NCBI GenBank assembly: GCA_020740775.1
Contig: JAHEWK010000004.1
Span: 868,001-932,000, forward strand
DNA: 64,000 nt
Reading direction: 5' to 3'
DNA from: Ilyonectria destructans
Taxonomy: Eukaryota; Ascomycota; Sordariomycetes; Hypocreales; Nectriaceae
Under the pieces are notes generated by a model. The model ran no database searches and was not told where the DNA came from. It saw nothing but the letters and a program-made list of their open reading frames with translations. Of the stretch, positions 53,843 to 64,000 are shown one piece after another; position 1 is the first letter of the stretch; every line of letters starts with the position of its first letter. The position numbers and the translations under genes are program-made.

Positions 53843-56800
53843 TTGTCCTTGCTGGTTTCCTAGTCCCTGTCCCTCAATCCCTCATCCCTGGGTCCTTGCT
53901 CCTCGCCCACTTCTCCCGCAAGCCCCATATCTGCTCCCGAGCACACATAACTAGTGTCATGACCCCATGAGAGAGACCATTGACCAGCACCAGGATAATT
54001 CAAGCCCAACCAGGACCCATCAACCCAAAACCCAGAGAGCCGGGTTAGCAGACGTGTACCGGTACTTGGAGTGTACTATCTCACTGACGCAGTAGAAGGC
54101 TTCTCTGGATCTGTCTTCCGTCTTCTGTCTTCTGGAATGTCTCGTCAGCTCGAGCCTCTCCGCGGCCCGTTTCTCTCGCCCTGTCCTTTTCGCCTCTCTT
54201 GCCTCTCCACATCCATCCGTCGACTAATCCGTCCACTCCTCCCGTCCATCTCATCGTCTGTCCCGTGCGTTTGGGCGTTCCCCTTCCCCAGTTCTCCCGC
54301 GTCATCGCCCGTCTCGCTGGCACAAGACACAAACTGACAACAAGATGAAAAATCCCCGGCCCGCCAAAACAAAAGATCCGTCGCAATTCCCACAGCCCAA
54401 GCCGACGAGAATAGCCCCGAAACACCTCTTCTCCACTCCACCATTCCCACTTCTCCTTCAACCTTATCTGCCGGGCGCTTCGAGAGCCTGAGACATCCCT
54501 GGCTCGCCGTCTTCAGTGGTTGTTGGCCTCCATCATGAGACCCAGAAAATGTCATGAAGGATTGCTCACCAGACTCGTCGTTTCTTTTTTGTCTGCCAAA
54601 TTGAATCTTCTCACTCTTCCAACCCGTTTTCTCTTCGAGCCTGTCCACTTTTCTCTTTAACCCTGAATCCTTACCCTTGTCCTTTCGGATAGTCTGGCCC
54701 ACTGACTGCCTTTTTTCCCTCGTCGTGGTTGTTGTGTGTCTGCTCACTCGCGGGCCTCTCTGCACCGTCCACCACTGTCCCGGGTCGCTCTCTTACTCTC
54801 TTGAAGGAACCGCCTAGCTCAAGCTAGTTTCATGCGCTCATCTTCATCGCGAGTAATACACTACTGGACTAGTTGCCTTGCTCCGCCTCTCCTCTGACGC
54901 CCCCTCCCTCCCGTCCCGGAACTCAGTCTGTCTCTCTCGCCTTACCTCAACCCACACGCCCCTACCTCGTCCGTCTCCTCAGATGACATGAAGCAAGTGC
55001 CTCATGGCCAAGGCCCTTTGTTGAGGCGGCGGTGGCACCATGTTTTGGAGCTGGGCGGCCAGAAACTGCAACCCGCTACCGTTGAACTAGCTAGCCCGAC
55101 TGCATGACATTGGGAACCGTGACCAGGCCGGCCATGATATCCAGCATCCCAGATTGGTCCGCCGGGCGTAGCCCACGATGAATGGCCCTAGGCGAGCGGG
55201 CTAGCCTCCGATCGCCACCGCATCGTGGTTGTATCGATGCTGTACTATGTATTGCCAAGTCATCACTCTCACCACCCCGATGACGCCGCATCGCGCCGTT
55301 CCTCAACCTTGTCCAGGGCTGTAACGTGTGCCCGAGGCTGTCTAGATCCCAAAGCGGCGAGCAACAGGACGCCCACCGCCTCGGGAGATCTAGAGATGCC
55401 CCGTCCCTTCCTATCGGTACCCTGCTGTTGCCGCTGCCCTGCCGCCATGAGCACCAGCAATATTACGGTGAAGCCTGCAGATCCGCGGCGCAAGACTACG
55501 ACCCGCGATACCAATGCCCAATGCCATACTACTGTACCATGTAGTAGGCTCATGTAACTGCCTGCCACCCCCCTCCTCGCTTCCACGCCAAGAGCAGGCC
55601 ACGGCCGCTGCCAGCGAGTATATCTCCATGCGTTCCCCGGAACATGCGCGAGGATGGAGGCGGTATCAACTCCGCCGTCGAGATAATTGGTCAATTCCCC
55701 TCTTAAAGCAGCGTCTAACGTCATCACCCTACTGTTGGTGGTGCTTGTGATTGCAGTCTCCTTCAGCCGAGTCCTCCACCAACCGACCTCGGCCTCGACT
55801 ACCACAATCAGGCAAACAACCATTGTGCGCGTGTCGATTTTGCCAAGTGGTGGAGAATGCTCCGTCTGTTTCCCAGAGCTTGGAATCGCCTCTCTCCGCT
55901 CAAAATTGCTAGTTGACATTCCCAGAGCGAGTCATGTCAAAGAAACGAACTTTAATGACACACAGGTCCGAATTCCTGCCAAAACCTCATCACACTATCA
56001 TGATCCCGCTTCGTGGAGTTTAGGTTTCGGACATAATGACTCTCATCAAGTTACCCACTCTTGCCAACGTCGCCCCTAGCTATAATAAACTCAACCGCCT
56101 CTTCCTCGGCTATCACATGGCGTTTGACTATCTCCCGTGCCTAAGTCTCACGGCATTCCCGAATATCACATCGGTTTCATATATGAATGTTTCTCATAAC
56201 CAACCCAATTGCCACTCTGTCTGATTAACATCCGGGCCCGAACCTAGTTCTCCACCTCTCCAACTTACGGCATAGCTGTGATAGCTTCACCGCAGCGCAA
56301 TGTACCACGAGAGCGAGGAATACACCGACTCGGTCCAGCGGGTCAGGTTTCATGTACATGGACCAGACAGCGAGTTGAGATGTCCCAAGTAGATACTTGT
56401 TGTCCGCATAGATGGTACCTGACTGCTGGCTAGAGACTCCAGCGCGTACCAGCTTGCCAATAGAGACCTTGAGGACTATTCTCCCATGTCAATAATTACT
56501 TTGCAGTGATTCGCAAGTGAACTAGGCTGTCAAGATCATCTTCTCAGCCTCATCATGTTGCAGCTCGTAGTGATTCCAAGGGTGTAGAAAGCGCTTAATC
56601 CATGTAAATATCCTTGACAAGTAATGTTATTTCAGTACTTAATTTCTTTTCGGTTCACTTCATTGTAGACACAAGTCTCGAAGAACATGCAACATTGGGT
56701 CTTCCTGGTTAGCTTCTACATTGGCCTAGATCTCTGGCATCTTTGCCCAGGAATTGTACCTGACAACACAAATGTGGCTATAATTAAAGCTAGCAAAGCT

Positions 56801-58639
56801 CGAAACATTGACTTAAAGTCGAGTGTTTCATTTGGTCATTAATCTGGCGTCGCAAGCAAGAGGAATTCTTACCATTTGAGAACGACCCAATTAGTTGTCA
56901 AACATTTCCGCTGGCTATCTATCTACACTACGCACATTGGCTTGCCTGAAGCTTAGCTGAAGACACTTGTACCTGTGTGCGAATAGTCAGATGGCGAATA
57001 GCAGTACTCTTCCTTATTTCTCTCCTGATGCATCGTGAAGGTGTAGGGTAGGGTGCTTCAAATATCCTCTTCAACGGCGCGCATCCTGCACTATCTTTTG
57101 TCAGAATCAACTTGTCAAAGTGGCGTCTACCCTGTCGCAATATTCAGATCCGATAATCAAGGGCAACACTACTTACACGGATATCAGGCGCAGCATTCAT
57201 CAAAACGGTGATATTATCCAGCCCGTTCCCAGCAGTGCGCCATACTACAAGATGCACATTGAGGGACCTAAGATACCTCGATGCGGGGATAGCAAATGCC
57301 CTAGTTAATACCGATCTTGCGGAAGACAACTATGTTTGTCTACACGCAGGGCAAGGTCATTTTTTGCATGGATAACTACACGAATTGGGATCCGTTTTTC
57401 AGACGGCTAAGAGCCTTTTCTCGTCCGATTTAATAGCTGTTTGTTTTTGCGAAGTCACGACTGTACATGGCAGCGACATGGCAACGAAATGGAGGTCCTG
57501 GAGATGATTTGGCAGTTGAGCATCAATCCAGTAAGCTATTCCCCAATAGATATGGTACATTCTGAGGCCCTACGTTGACTTAGATTATTGAATCTAACTT
57601 AATCAATATAATAATCCTTATTAGGGGATAAATACTCAGTTGATAATTATCTTCACTTAATGTACATACTGATGTGTCCGGATAGCAATGTTCATAATGA
57701 ATACACGAGTTCATCAAGATGACTTGTCTAGACACATCACATCGCTTACGGAACAGTCACTGCTTTAAAGATTACTATGTTTAAAAAGTTAACATACAAT
57801 CAGTCAATCTGAGAAGCGTACCACAACTCCATTACTATCAAGCTATCTTATAAATCAGGCCATGTCCAACACCCGTCGTTGAGTCTAATTCATCTTTGCA
57901 AAAATCAAACAACGAAGCTAAACAAGGTATCGCAGGGTATCAATCCCAAACCATCCTCCCAGTCCGGAAGCTCGAGCCCGAGCGATGAGGTATCTCGCCT
58001 GTCCTATAGCCGGAATGGACCCCATACTGTACACACTCTGTAAAGGGAACCCAGTCTACCGGCGACATCTTCACCACCACAGTTGGGTCTAGTGCCCGGA
58101 AATTCGCCGGCTTTCGATGGCCCAACCCCTTCATCTCAAAATGATGGGTATCTTAACTCATGAAATCCTCATTCGCCCAGTTCCAGACCGCACAAAGTGG
58201 AAAAGGGAAAAATGAACCCAAGACCCCCAAAACAAACAATGAGAAAGTGCGAGAAAGAACCGTCTATAAATCCTTAACAAACCTAGAAATTCGGAAAAAG
58301 CCGAGCGAGGGATGACATAGATGTCACTAATCAAGCGGGTGTGTGTCGGTCACTGTAAAGACAGCGGAACCGGGATATCGTGTAAATGCTGCTGTTCGAG
58401 AGTTGTTGAACCATGAATGGATCCAGCCAAGAAGAGTTGGGATATCGTCAAAGAAATAGAGATCGTGTATCATGCGAGTAAATCATGCCGTAATGCGCTT
58501 CGTTCCCGCTCCAAAAGCAAAAATGAAAAGTCATCATAAGTCGTTAAGATATGTGCTGGCCGTCTCTGACGGCGGAAAAGTGTGCGAAGAGCGTAGCTCA
58601 AGGATGGACACGAGCATCAACCGTGTCTAGGGGCTTCAT

Positions 58640-60828
58640 CTAGTAAGCGGTCGCCGTGGATCCTTCGCTTGTTGCAACGGCGACTAACGCCTCCAAGCGG
58701 CCTAGCGGGTCGCTATTTCCAGGCCGCTCCTGCGGTTGGTGCTGCTGTTGTTGGTGCTGCTGATGATGGTGTGGGTGCTGTTGAGGTTGTGTCTCCTTTA
58801 CGGGAAACCCGCTGAAGCCGGTGAAATTGGGATGAACCATGCGATCGACATGGGCCATCCGCGGGTCTTCCGGCATTGGCCTTGCGTCTCGATGGACAGT
58901 CACCGGTCCATGGTACCAGCCGTGTCGCTTACTGTCTCTGGATGTGGTGGATGGTGCTGACATTGTGTGCTGGTGCAAAGCCCGGCTGGCAGCGGTAGGT
59001 TTGGGGGCCTGGTAGGACGGCGGTTGCTGATCCTCGAATCTGACCGTTGGGGGGTTCAGTCGCACTTGTTCGGCCTGGGCCTGAACGGCCTTGTTGACCT
59101 CAGAAGCCCAAGCCCCGGCACTATCGCGAGGCGGAGTGCTATGGTTAATGTCAAGGCGGCCAAGGCCACGCTGCAGGCTGGCGTCATACATGTTAAGGTT
59201 CCTTCTCTCCTCATGAGCTACCGCATCGACGGGAATTTGCTGGTAGACCGGACGCATAGAAGCCTCAGCGTCGATCATCATGGGCGAGGGGTGCCGTCTG
59301 GGGGGAGTGACAGGGAGCTGGTGAATAGGATCGAAAGACTCAATACCAGGAAGACGCAGCGTGGACTGTGAGTTAGAAGGAGTCGCAATGGGCGGCGGTG
59401 CATTTGGTCGGACAGAAGACTGGCTGACGACCGTGCTGAGCTGGCTCGGATGCCCGTTGGGATTGCGGCTATCTGGGTGCCAAGTTCGCCGACGCCACGC
59501 CTCATCGGACATGCTAGAAATCGATTCGCGTCGTGACCATTGCTGTGCCGGAGCATTCGGAGATGAAACAAGATTGCCGTTGGCAGATGGGAAAGCGCCA
59601 CCATTCGAGGCGTTCACTGGCCCGGGTCCTGGTCCTGATCCAAACATTGGGCGCCCTATAGTTAGGGTTGGAGGGGACTGGAACGGGTTCGCGCCAGACG
59701 GAACACTCAGTCGGCGGCCGGGGGTTCGAGAGCCAGTAGCGTAGACGCTGTGAGACCTTGAGTGCGAGGACGCGGGAGATGCCACTCCGGAACCCCATCG
59801 GGGACTACCCTGCCCGGTTGAGAAGGTTGCCGAAGTTGGGGTGCCGAATTCACTTGGCGACGCTGGTCGGTACGGGGGGTAAGGACCCTCGGTAGCGGTG
59901 CGGTAGGACTCAAGAGACAGTCGAGATCTCGGGTCCGCCATGACAAGCGGAGGGGGACGACGTCGAGCATCGGCCACTGTGCTGTAGGTGGAACCAACAG
60001 AACTCATGCTAGTGATGCTAGAAGTCGACAGCGACTTGGAGTGCCCGCGAACTGGACCGCCGGCACTGCCACCAGTGGATGCCCTCGCTCTGTTACCGGC
60101 TTGCCTTACCCGATCGGTCCGCATCTGTCTCTGGAACCGGGACCCTGTAGCTGCCAAGGAATCGATTGGGATGTTCTCATTCACATGGACCGTCTGGGCA
60201 TGCTGCCTCAAGTTGTCAAGCCTCGAGAAGCGTCGGGAACAGTGGCACTGAAAGGGCCGCTCTCCGGTATGTTTCCTTTGTCCATGTTAGCCAGAGGGCA
60301 CCTAACGGTGATCGCTCAGTAGAGAAAAAGGCCGTACCTGATGTGTCTTGCCAAATGCTCGCTGCGGGTGAAGCTCAGATTGCAGGGCGGATAGTCAACG
60401 CAGTAGAAGCGCTGAGATTTCTTCTTCTTGCCGGACCTAGAGCCGTCTGCGCCGACACTGTCATCATCTGAGCCGGCGCCCTCCTCGATGGTGCCCGTTT
60501 CCCCGTCCGAGTCATCCATATCTACATCAGCCGAGTCCGCCGACTTGGTCGAGTGCTGCGAGTTATCGCGTCGAGGCAGCGTCGACTTGGAGGGCTGATC
60601 TGGCACCTGTACATTCTGCGGAAAGGAACTCGAAGGCAGCGGCTTTTGAGTCGCCATCGAAGGGTTGAATGTTGCTCGGGTGGGTGTTGCTGCGTCGTCG
60701 GCAGGCATCGAGGGCTGTTGCTGGGGCGCGGTGTTCGGCCGAGGCGTCGCTGGTGATGAGGCCATGACGTCGTCTCGGGATACGTTGTTAACGAGGGGCG
60801 AGTTCACCGGTCGAAAGGCAGCCGCCAT
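58640..60828 (-). CDS. Two-finger C2H2 transcription factor (Rsv/Usv1-like)
   Basis: Two exons on the minus strand, 60828-60338 and 60275-58640, 708 residues. The 62-bp intron has donor GTACGG, branch GCTAAC and acceptor AAG, and it falls inside the zinc-finger pair (RHIR, then [10 protein letters not shown]). Finger 1 is [25 protein letters not shown] and finger 2 is [21 protein letters not shown], at about residues 140-195. The fingers are followed by the family signature [20 protein letters not shown]. Before the fingers are acidic and basic patches ([24 protein letters not shown]). The remainder is Ser/Pro-rich and disordered, with a His/Gln tract near the C-terminus. The finger sequence resembles stress and carbon-response regulators of the Rsv/Usv1/Msn-like group, so a nuclear activator or repressor binding a G-rich element is likely. 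Exact orthology is not established. Confidence 0.9.
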
Positions 60829-63800
60829 AGCGACGACAGGAGTAGTGAGGGCCAGCGATGGAGGCTAAAAGCGATGATAGTTGAGGCGCGAGGAGTGTGG
60901 CGAGAAGGCGAAAGCCGAGGAAGGATGATAAGACCACGACGTCGCACAGGCAAACCAGCAGCGAAGCTGATGCTATGTGCGAATGTGAGGACGCCTTCGT
61001 TGTCTGCCGGCAGGCGGGAGAATCTAGTCGCACCCGGACAGCCTTAGTGAGGCTGAGGATGGTGAGACAGCCAACGAGGTCGGGAGGGTGCGGGGCGGGT
61101 GTCGTCGGCCAAGCGCAAATGCCCCTTGAGGGACGGCCCTGTTGTGTGCGAGGAGTCGATGGAGGTGAAGGGCGAGTGAAACGGCGAGGGGTGAAGAGGC
61201 GGGGCCGGATGCGACGGGAGCGGAGAGAATAAGAGGCAAAGAGGATGAGGATGAGGAGGAGGGGAGAGCGGCACAACCAAGGGGTGAGGAGGAGGTTGTG
61301 GAGAGCGAGAGAGCGAGCCTGAGTCTGGGTATGAGGGTGACAACTGAGAAGAGGCGTCCCAGGTGCGCTTCAAAGACATGCGAGGAAATGCCGGTGGGGG
61401 AGTGCGGCGTGCGTGGTGGTGATGCAAGCGAGCCAGGGCCTGGATCTGTTTCACCGGGCTTCAGCGACACAGGGCTACACGGCCAGCTAGGGTAGAAATC
61501 AGTGCTTTCGGCTGGTCGGCGAGTTTTGATTCAGTCCGCGAGTGCTGATAATGCGCAGTTGTCCGTTGTGATTGTATTCGTCGGCGTTGCCTTGATAATG
61601 CTGGCTCATCTGGTGTGAGAGACGGCTGAGAAGTGTCGGAGTCTGGGTGTGCGGGTGAGCAGGGCAAAAAGCGAACTGAGGAAGAACAGGGGCAGCAAGG
61701 GACGGGTGGCAGGGGCAGCGTGGCGATGATGTATGTCTGTGGTTGCTTTTCCGCCCCAAATCGATTGTCTTGGTGGAGTCCGGATCCGGGATGGAGGGAT
61801 GGATCGAGTCGCCAGTCCCTACCCTAAGCCGGAGTCTAGTTAGTCTCGTTGCCCGACCAATCAACCCAAGGGTCCAGCCACCTTTGAGAGTCGCCTTCGT
61901 CGTCTTCGTCTTGTTCCTCATCGATCCGGACAACCGCAATAGAAACCTAAAAAGGCAGGCTTCTTTCCCCTGCTGCTGGTGCTCGTGGCCTGGTCCCAGT
62001 GCGCTGGGCTGTTGGTCCACCGACAGACCAGCCAACCAGTTGATGTGGATAAGTTGGAGCTCGCTGTGACAAGGCCGAGTGGCGGATGCGATGCAGCCGT
62101 CTTGGTTTGGGCGGGTGGGATATGGTGGGATGGGATGGGATGGAAAGGATGGGATGAATGGACGGGTGGAATGCATAACAGTCAAAGCAAAGATCAGTAG
62201 TTTGGTTCCCACATCGAGAATCCGGTCGAGGCACTCGATGGACTAGAGACTGACCGGTTTTAGAGAGTGGCACAGCACCTCGCCGAAGACCTTCGCTGCT
62301 TGCGTGCACTGGACGAGCACGAACTTCTCACAGCGACACCAGCGACTGGCTGCCACCCTCATCCCTGGCGGGCACTGAGAACGGAGCCTGGGCGGGGGCC
62401 AGAGACGTCAGGTACAGGTCACCTGCACCGGCTAGCATGGGCGGGCCAGGTACATGGCGTCCCAGTACCTGATGTGATCCATACCATGCCTCGCCCTTGT
62501 AAACTTAGGTTGCGATTCCCGTCAGGTGCTGGCCGAAGAGTCCAACCAACAGCGACAGAGCTGGCCGGGGGCTGACCTAGCTGACCTACTCCTTGAAGCT
62601 GGCCGGCGGGCTGGGCCCTGGATCCAAGCATCCAAGCGTCCAAGGTCACCGCCGCCCGCCAAGAGGCAGGCCATGATCAACACGGGGAGGTTCAACGCCA
62701 GCAACCCTCCAGCCTGGGTGAGTGCACACTGCAAACCGACATGCAGGCGTCGCCATCCATGCCTAGTCGGGTCCACAATGCATGCGAGGGGCTGGCCCTC
62801 TCCTCGCGGTGGGCTGGTGGGTCAGGGGGACGACATGGGAGAGGGGCAGCGGGCAGCGGACAGCGGCGCCTTGATTCACAGGGCACCCGGTCGATGCGAT
62901 GTGCGATTAAAAATAAACCTACCTAGGGCCAGTCAGATGGTTAGCCCAAGGCTAGGTATGTCCTGCTGCCTCGAACCCGTCCCTGACTGACGCAAGTGAG
63001 CCGGAGGGCTGGGCTCCCAGGGCTGGAGACCTGGCGTGTAAGGTGGACGGTAGACTGACGGTATACGCAGGCTTCGAGTCACTGCAACTCACCGGTGGCC
63101 TGTCGGAGCAGACGGACGTGTAAACTGTATGGCAGGGTACAGAGCGGGTACGGAGTAGACCGGGGATCCGTGCCATGAGCTTCCAGTCCGAGATGTGGTT
63201 GGACGAAAGGGGACATTGATTGCATCTGAGCAAGCTTCGAGGTCATCTGCTCCAGAGCGGCCGGCTTACCAATGTGTTACCACCCCCCACGGAAGAGGAT
63301 GCGCGCGACACCACCTCCACAACACTCTCTGCAGTCTGGCCGTCACCGTGCCTAGGATGGGAGTTTATGGTGCCTGGATCCGCAGCCACGCTGGTTCTCC
63401 TGTCCGATGGTCAATCGATAATAGGCATGGCTAGTGCGGGGGAGAGGGCAGCTTGGGTTCGGCCGCGTGCAACTCTGATTATCTTGCGAGCGGGCTTGTC
63501 AAGCTTTCCAGCCTCTCGAGTCTTGACCTGTCCGCCACTCTCCAAGATGTCGGTCGTCTCCGTCGCAAACTCGGCTTGGCATGTCGCTGGACCTTCATCA
63601 TTCGCTTTTTGGCCCATGATGTTGTTAACTAGCCCCCCGCCAAGGATGGGACGATCAACATCAAAGGCCCCCCCATCGTCTGGATCGACCTCTATATCTG
63701 TCGCACCAGGGCCCGCCATTGAAAGCCATGACGCGGAGTTCCATAGCCAGGAGAGTAGCTGTTAGACATGGCGAACAAGTCTATTCGCTACTCGATCGGG

Positions 63801-64000
63801 GACAGGGGATCCTCCGGCTTTGCTAGGGCATGCACTTGCACTCGCCCAAACGCAAATGTAGCCGATAGAACGTATAATCGTGTTGCTCTCCCCGCACATC
63901 AGCCCGTCGCCGAACTTGCCGTACGAAGACCGGGATTTGGCTTGTTGCTGACCTCACATTACACTTGTACGGTATCTGGAGGTATTGCACACCCAAAGAG
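60829..64000. other. Upstream region of the C2H2 factor and window end
   Basis: The first about 1.4 kb upstream of the C2H2 start is GA/CT-biased with several short upstream ATG frames on the minus strand, compatible with a long 5' leader. The rest, to 64000, shows no confident gene apart from the weak candidate at 63411-63719. Repeated words such as GGGATGGGATGG near 62130-62150 are simple sequence. Confidence 0.45.
63411..63719 (-). CDS. Hypothetical short protein or first exon
   Basis: A 102-codon minus-strand frame from an ATG at 63719 in good context (CTTTCAATGGCG). The translation begins with an acidic stretch (IEVDPDDGGAFDVD) and ends with a basic stretch (KPARKIIRVARGR). It looks more protein-like than its neighbours. 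It has no family I recognise and might be the first exon of a longer gene, but I could not find a convincing second exon downstream. Low confidence. Confidence 0.3.
   Translation of the reverse strand: MAGPGATDIEVDPDDGGAFDVDRPILGGGLVNNIMGQKANDEGPATCQAEFATETTDILESGGQVKTREAGKLDKPARKIIRVARGRTQAALSPALAMPIID

Larger units (their letters stand above)
47389..58639. other. Long region without convincing genes (about 11 kb)
   Basis: GC-rich up to about 55.5 kb, then more AT-rich to 58.6 kb. Many overlapping open frames of 60-220 codons occur on all strands (for example 49729-50385 plus, 54145-54765 minus, 55269-55919 minus). All have low-complexity or Arg/Pro/Ser-biased translations without domains, start context or splice logic. 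The stretch carries many homopolymers and small tandem repeats (listed separately) and repeated TACGTA/TACATA words. The first part is the P450 promoter and the last part the 3' flank of the C2H2 factor. I saw no tRNA, 5S rRNA or transposon domain. A non-coding RNA or a gene with very short exons cannot be excluded. Confidence 0.5.

Noticed and set aside
54145..54765. 206-codon minus-strand frame
   Set aside because: Lys/Arg/Glu/Gly-biased product from GA-rich simple sequence, with no recognisable domain.
55269..55919. 216-codon minus-strand frame with hydrophobic stretches
   Set aside because: The hydrophobic parts are irregular, there is no family signature, and several frames of similar size overlap it.
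1..64000. CRISPR arrays, complete transposons or viral integrations
   Set aside because: No regularly spaced repeats, no reverse transcriptase, integrase or transposase motifs, and no long terminal repeats were seen. The retropepsin relic alone is not evidence of a complete element.

Overview
The window is nuclear DNA of a filamentous ascomycete (Pezizomycotina, probably a Sordariomycete). The genes have 1-4 introns of roughly 44-100 bp with GTRNGT donors, CTAAC-type branch points and YAG acceptors. Several families are fungus-specific: Zn2Cys6 regulators, F-box/DUF7600-type proteins, fungal C2H2 proteins, OrlA/Tps2-type trehalose phosphatase and a fungal protoglobin. Decayed genes carry stop codons of the kind made by C-to-T (RIP-like) mutation. 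All gene models come from reading splice signals and reading frames by eye. No homology search was run.

Layout. 1-6.6 kb: a secreted PAN/Apple-like protein, then two broken genes, a siderophore-type MFS transporter relic and a retropepsin-like gene with in-frame stops. 6.6-14.9 kb: a homeodomain/zinc-finger regulator, divergently placed to a two-domain enzyme (diaminopropionate ammonia-lyase-like plus M20 amidohydrolase-like), then a secreted GH51 alpha-L-arabinofuranosidase with five exons. 14.9-21.1 kb: a decay island with an F-box fragment, an unidentified gene broken by stops, and a possible two-exon fragment. 21.9-25.5 kb: a trehalose-6-phosphate phosphatase. 25.5-29 kb: no gene seen.

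29-45 kb is the gene-dense part: protoglobin, Zn2Cys6 factor, a four-helix membrane protein whose first intron contains an intron-bearing tRNA-Met(CAU) on the same strand, a SAM methyltransferase, a fungal C2H2 protein, a TPR protein and an F-box protein. 45.7-47.4 kb: an unusual cytochrome P450. 47.4-58.6 kb is about 11 kb of GC-rich, repeat-spotted sequence with no convincing gene. 58.6-60.8 kb: a two-finger C2H2 transcription factor, followed by a long CT/GA-rich upstream region to the end of the window.

The genes do not form one pathway. Sugar and cell-wall metabolism (GH51, trehalose), gas or redox sensing (protoglobin), amino-acid catabolism (lyase/M20 fusion) and regulation are mixed, as is usual in such genomes. 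The most novel single item is the lyase-M20 fusion. It joins in one polypeptide two activities that are encoded by neighbouring genes (ygeX, ygeY) in enterobacteria.
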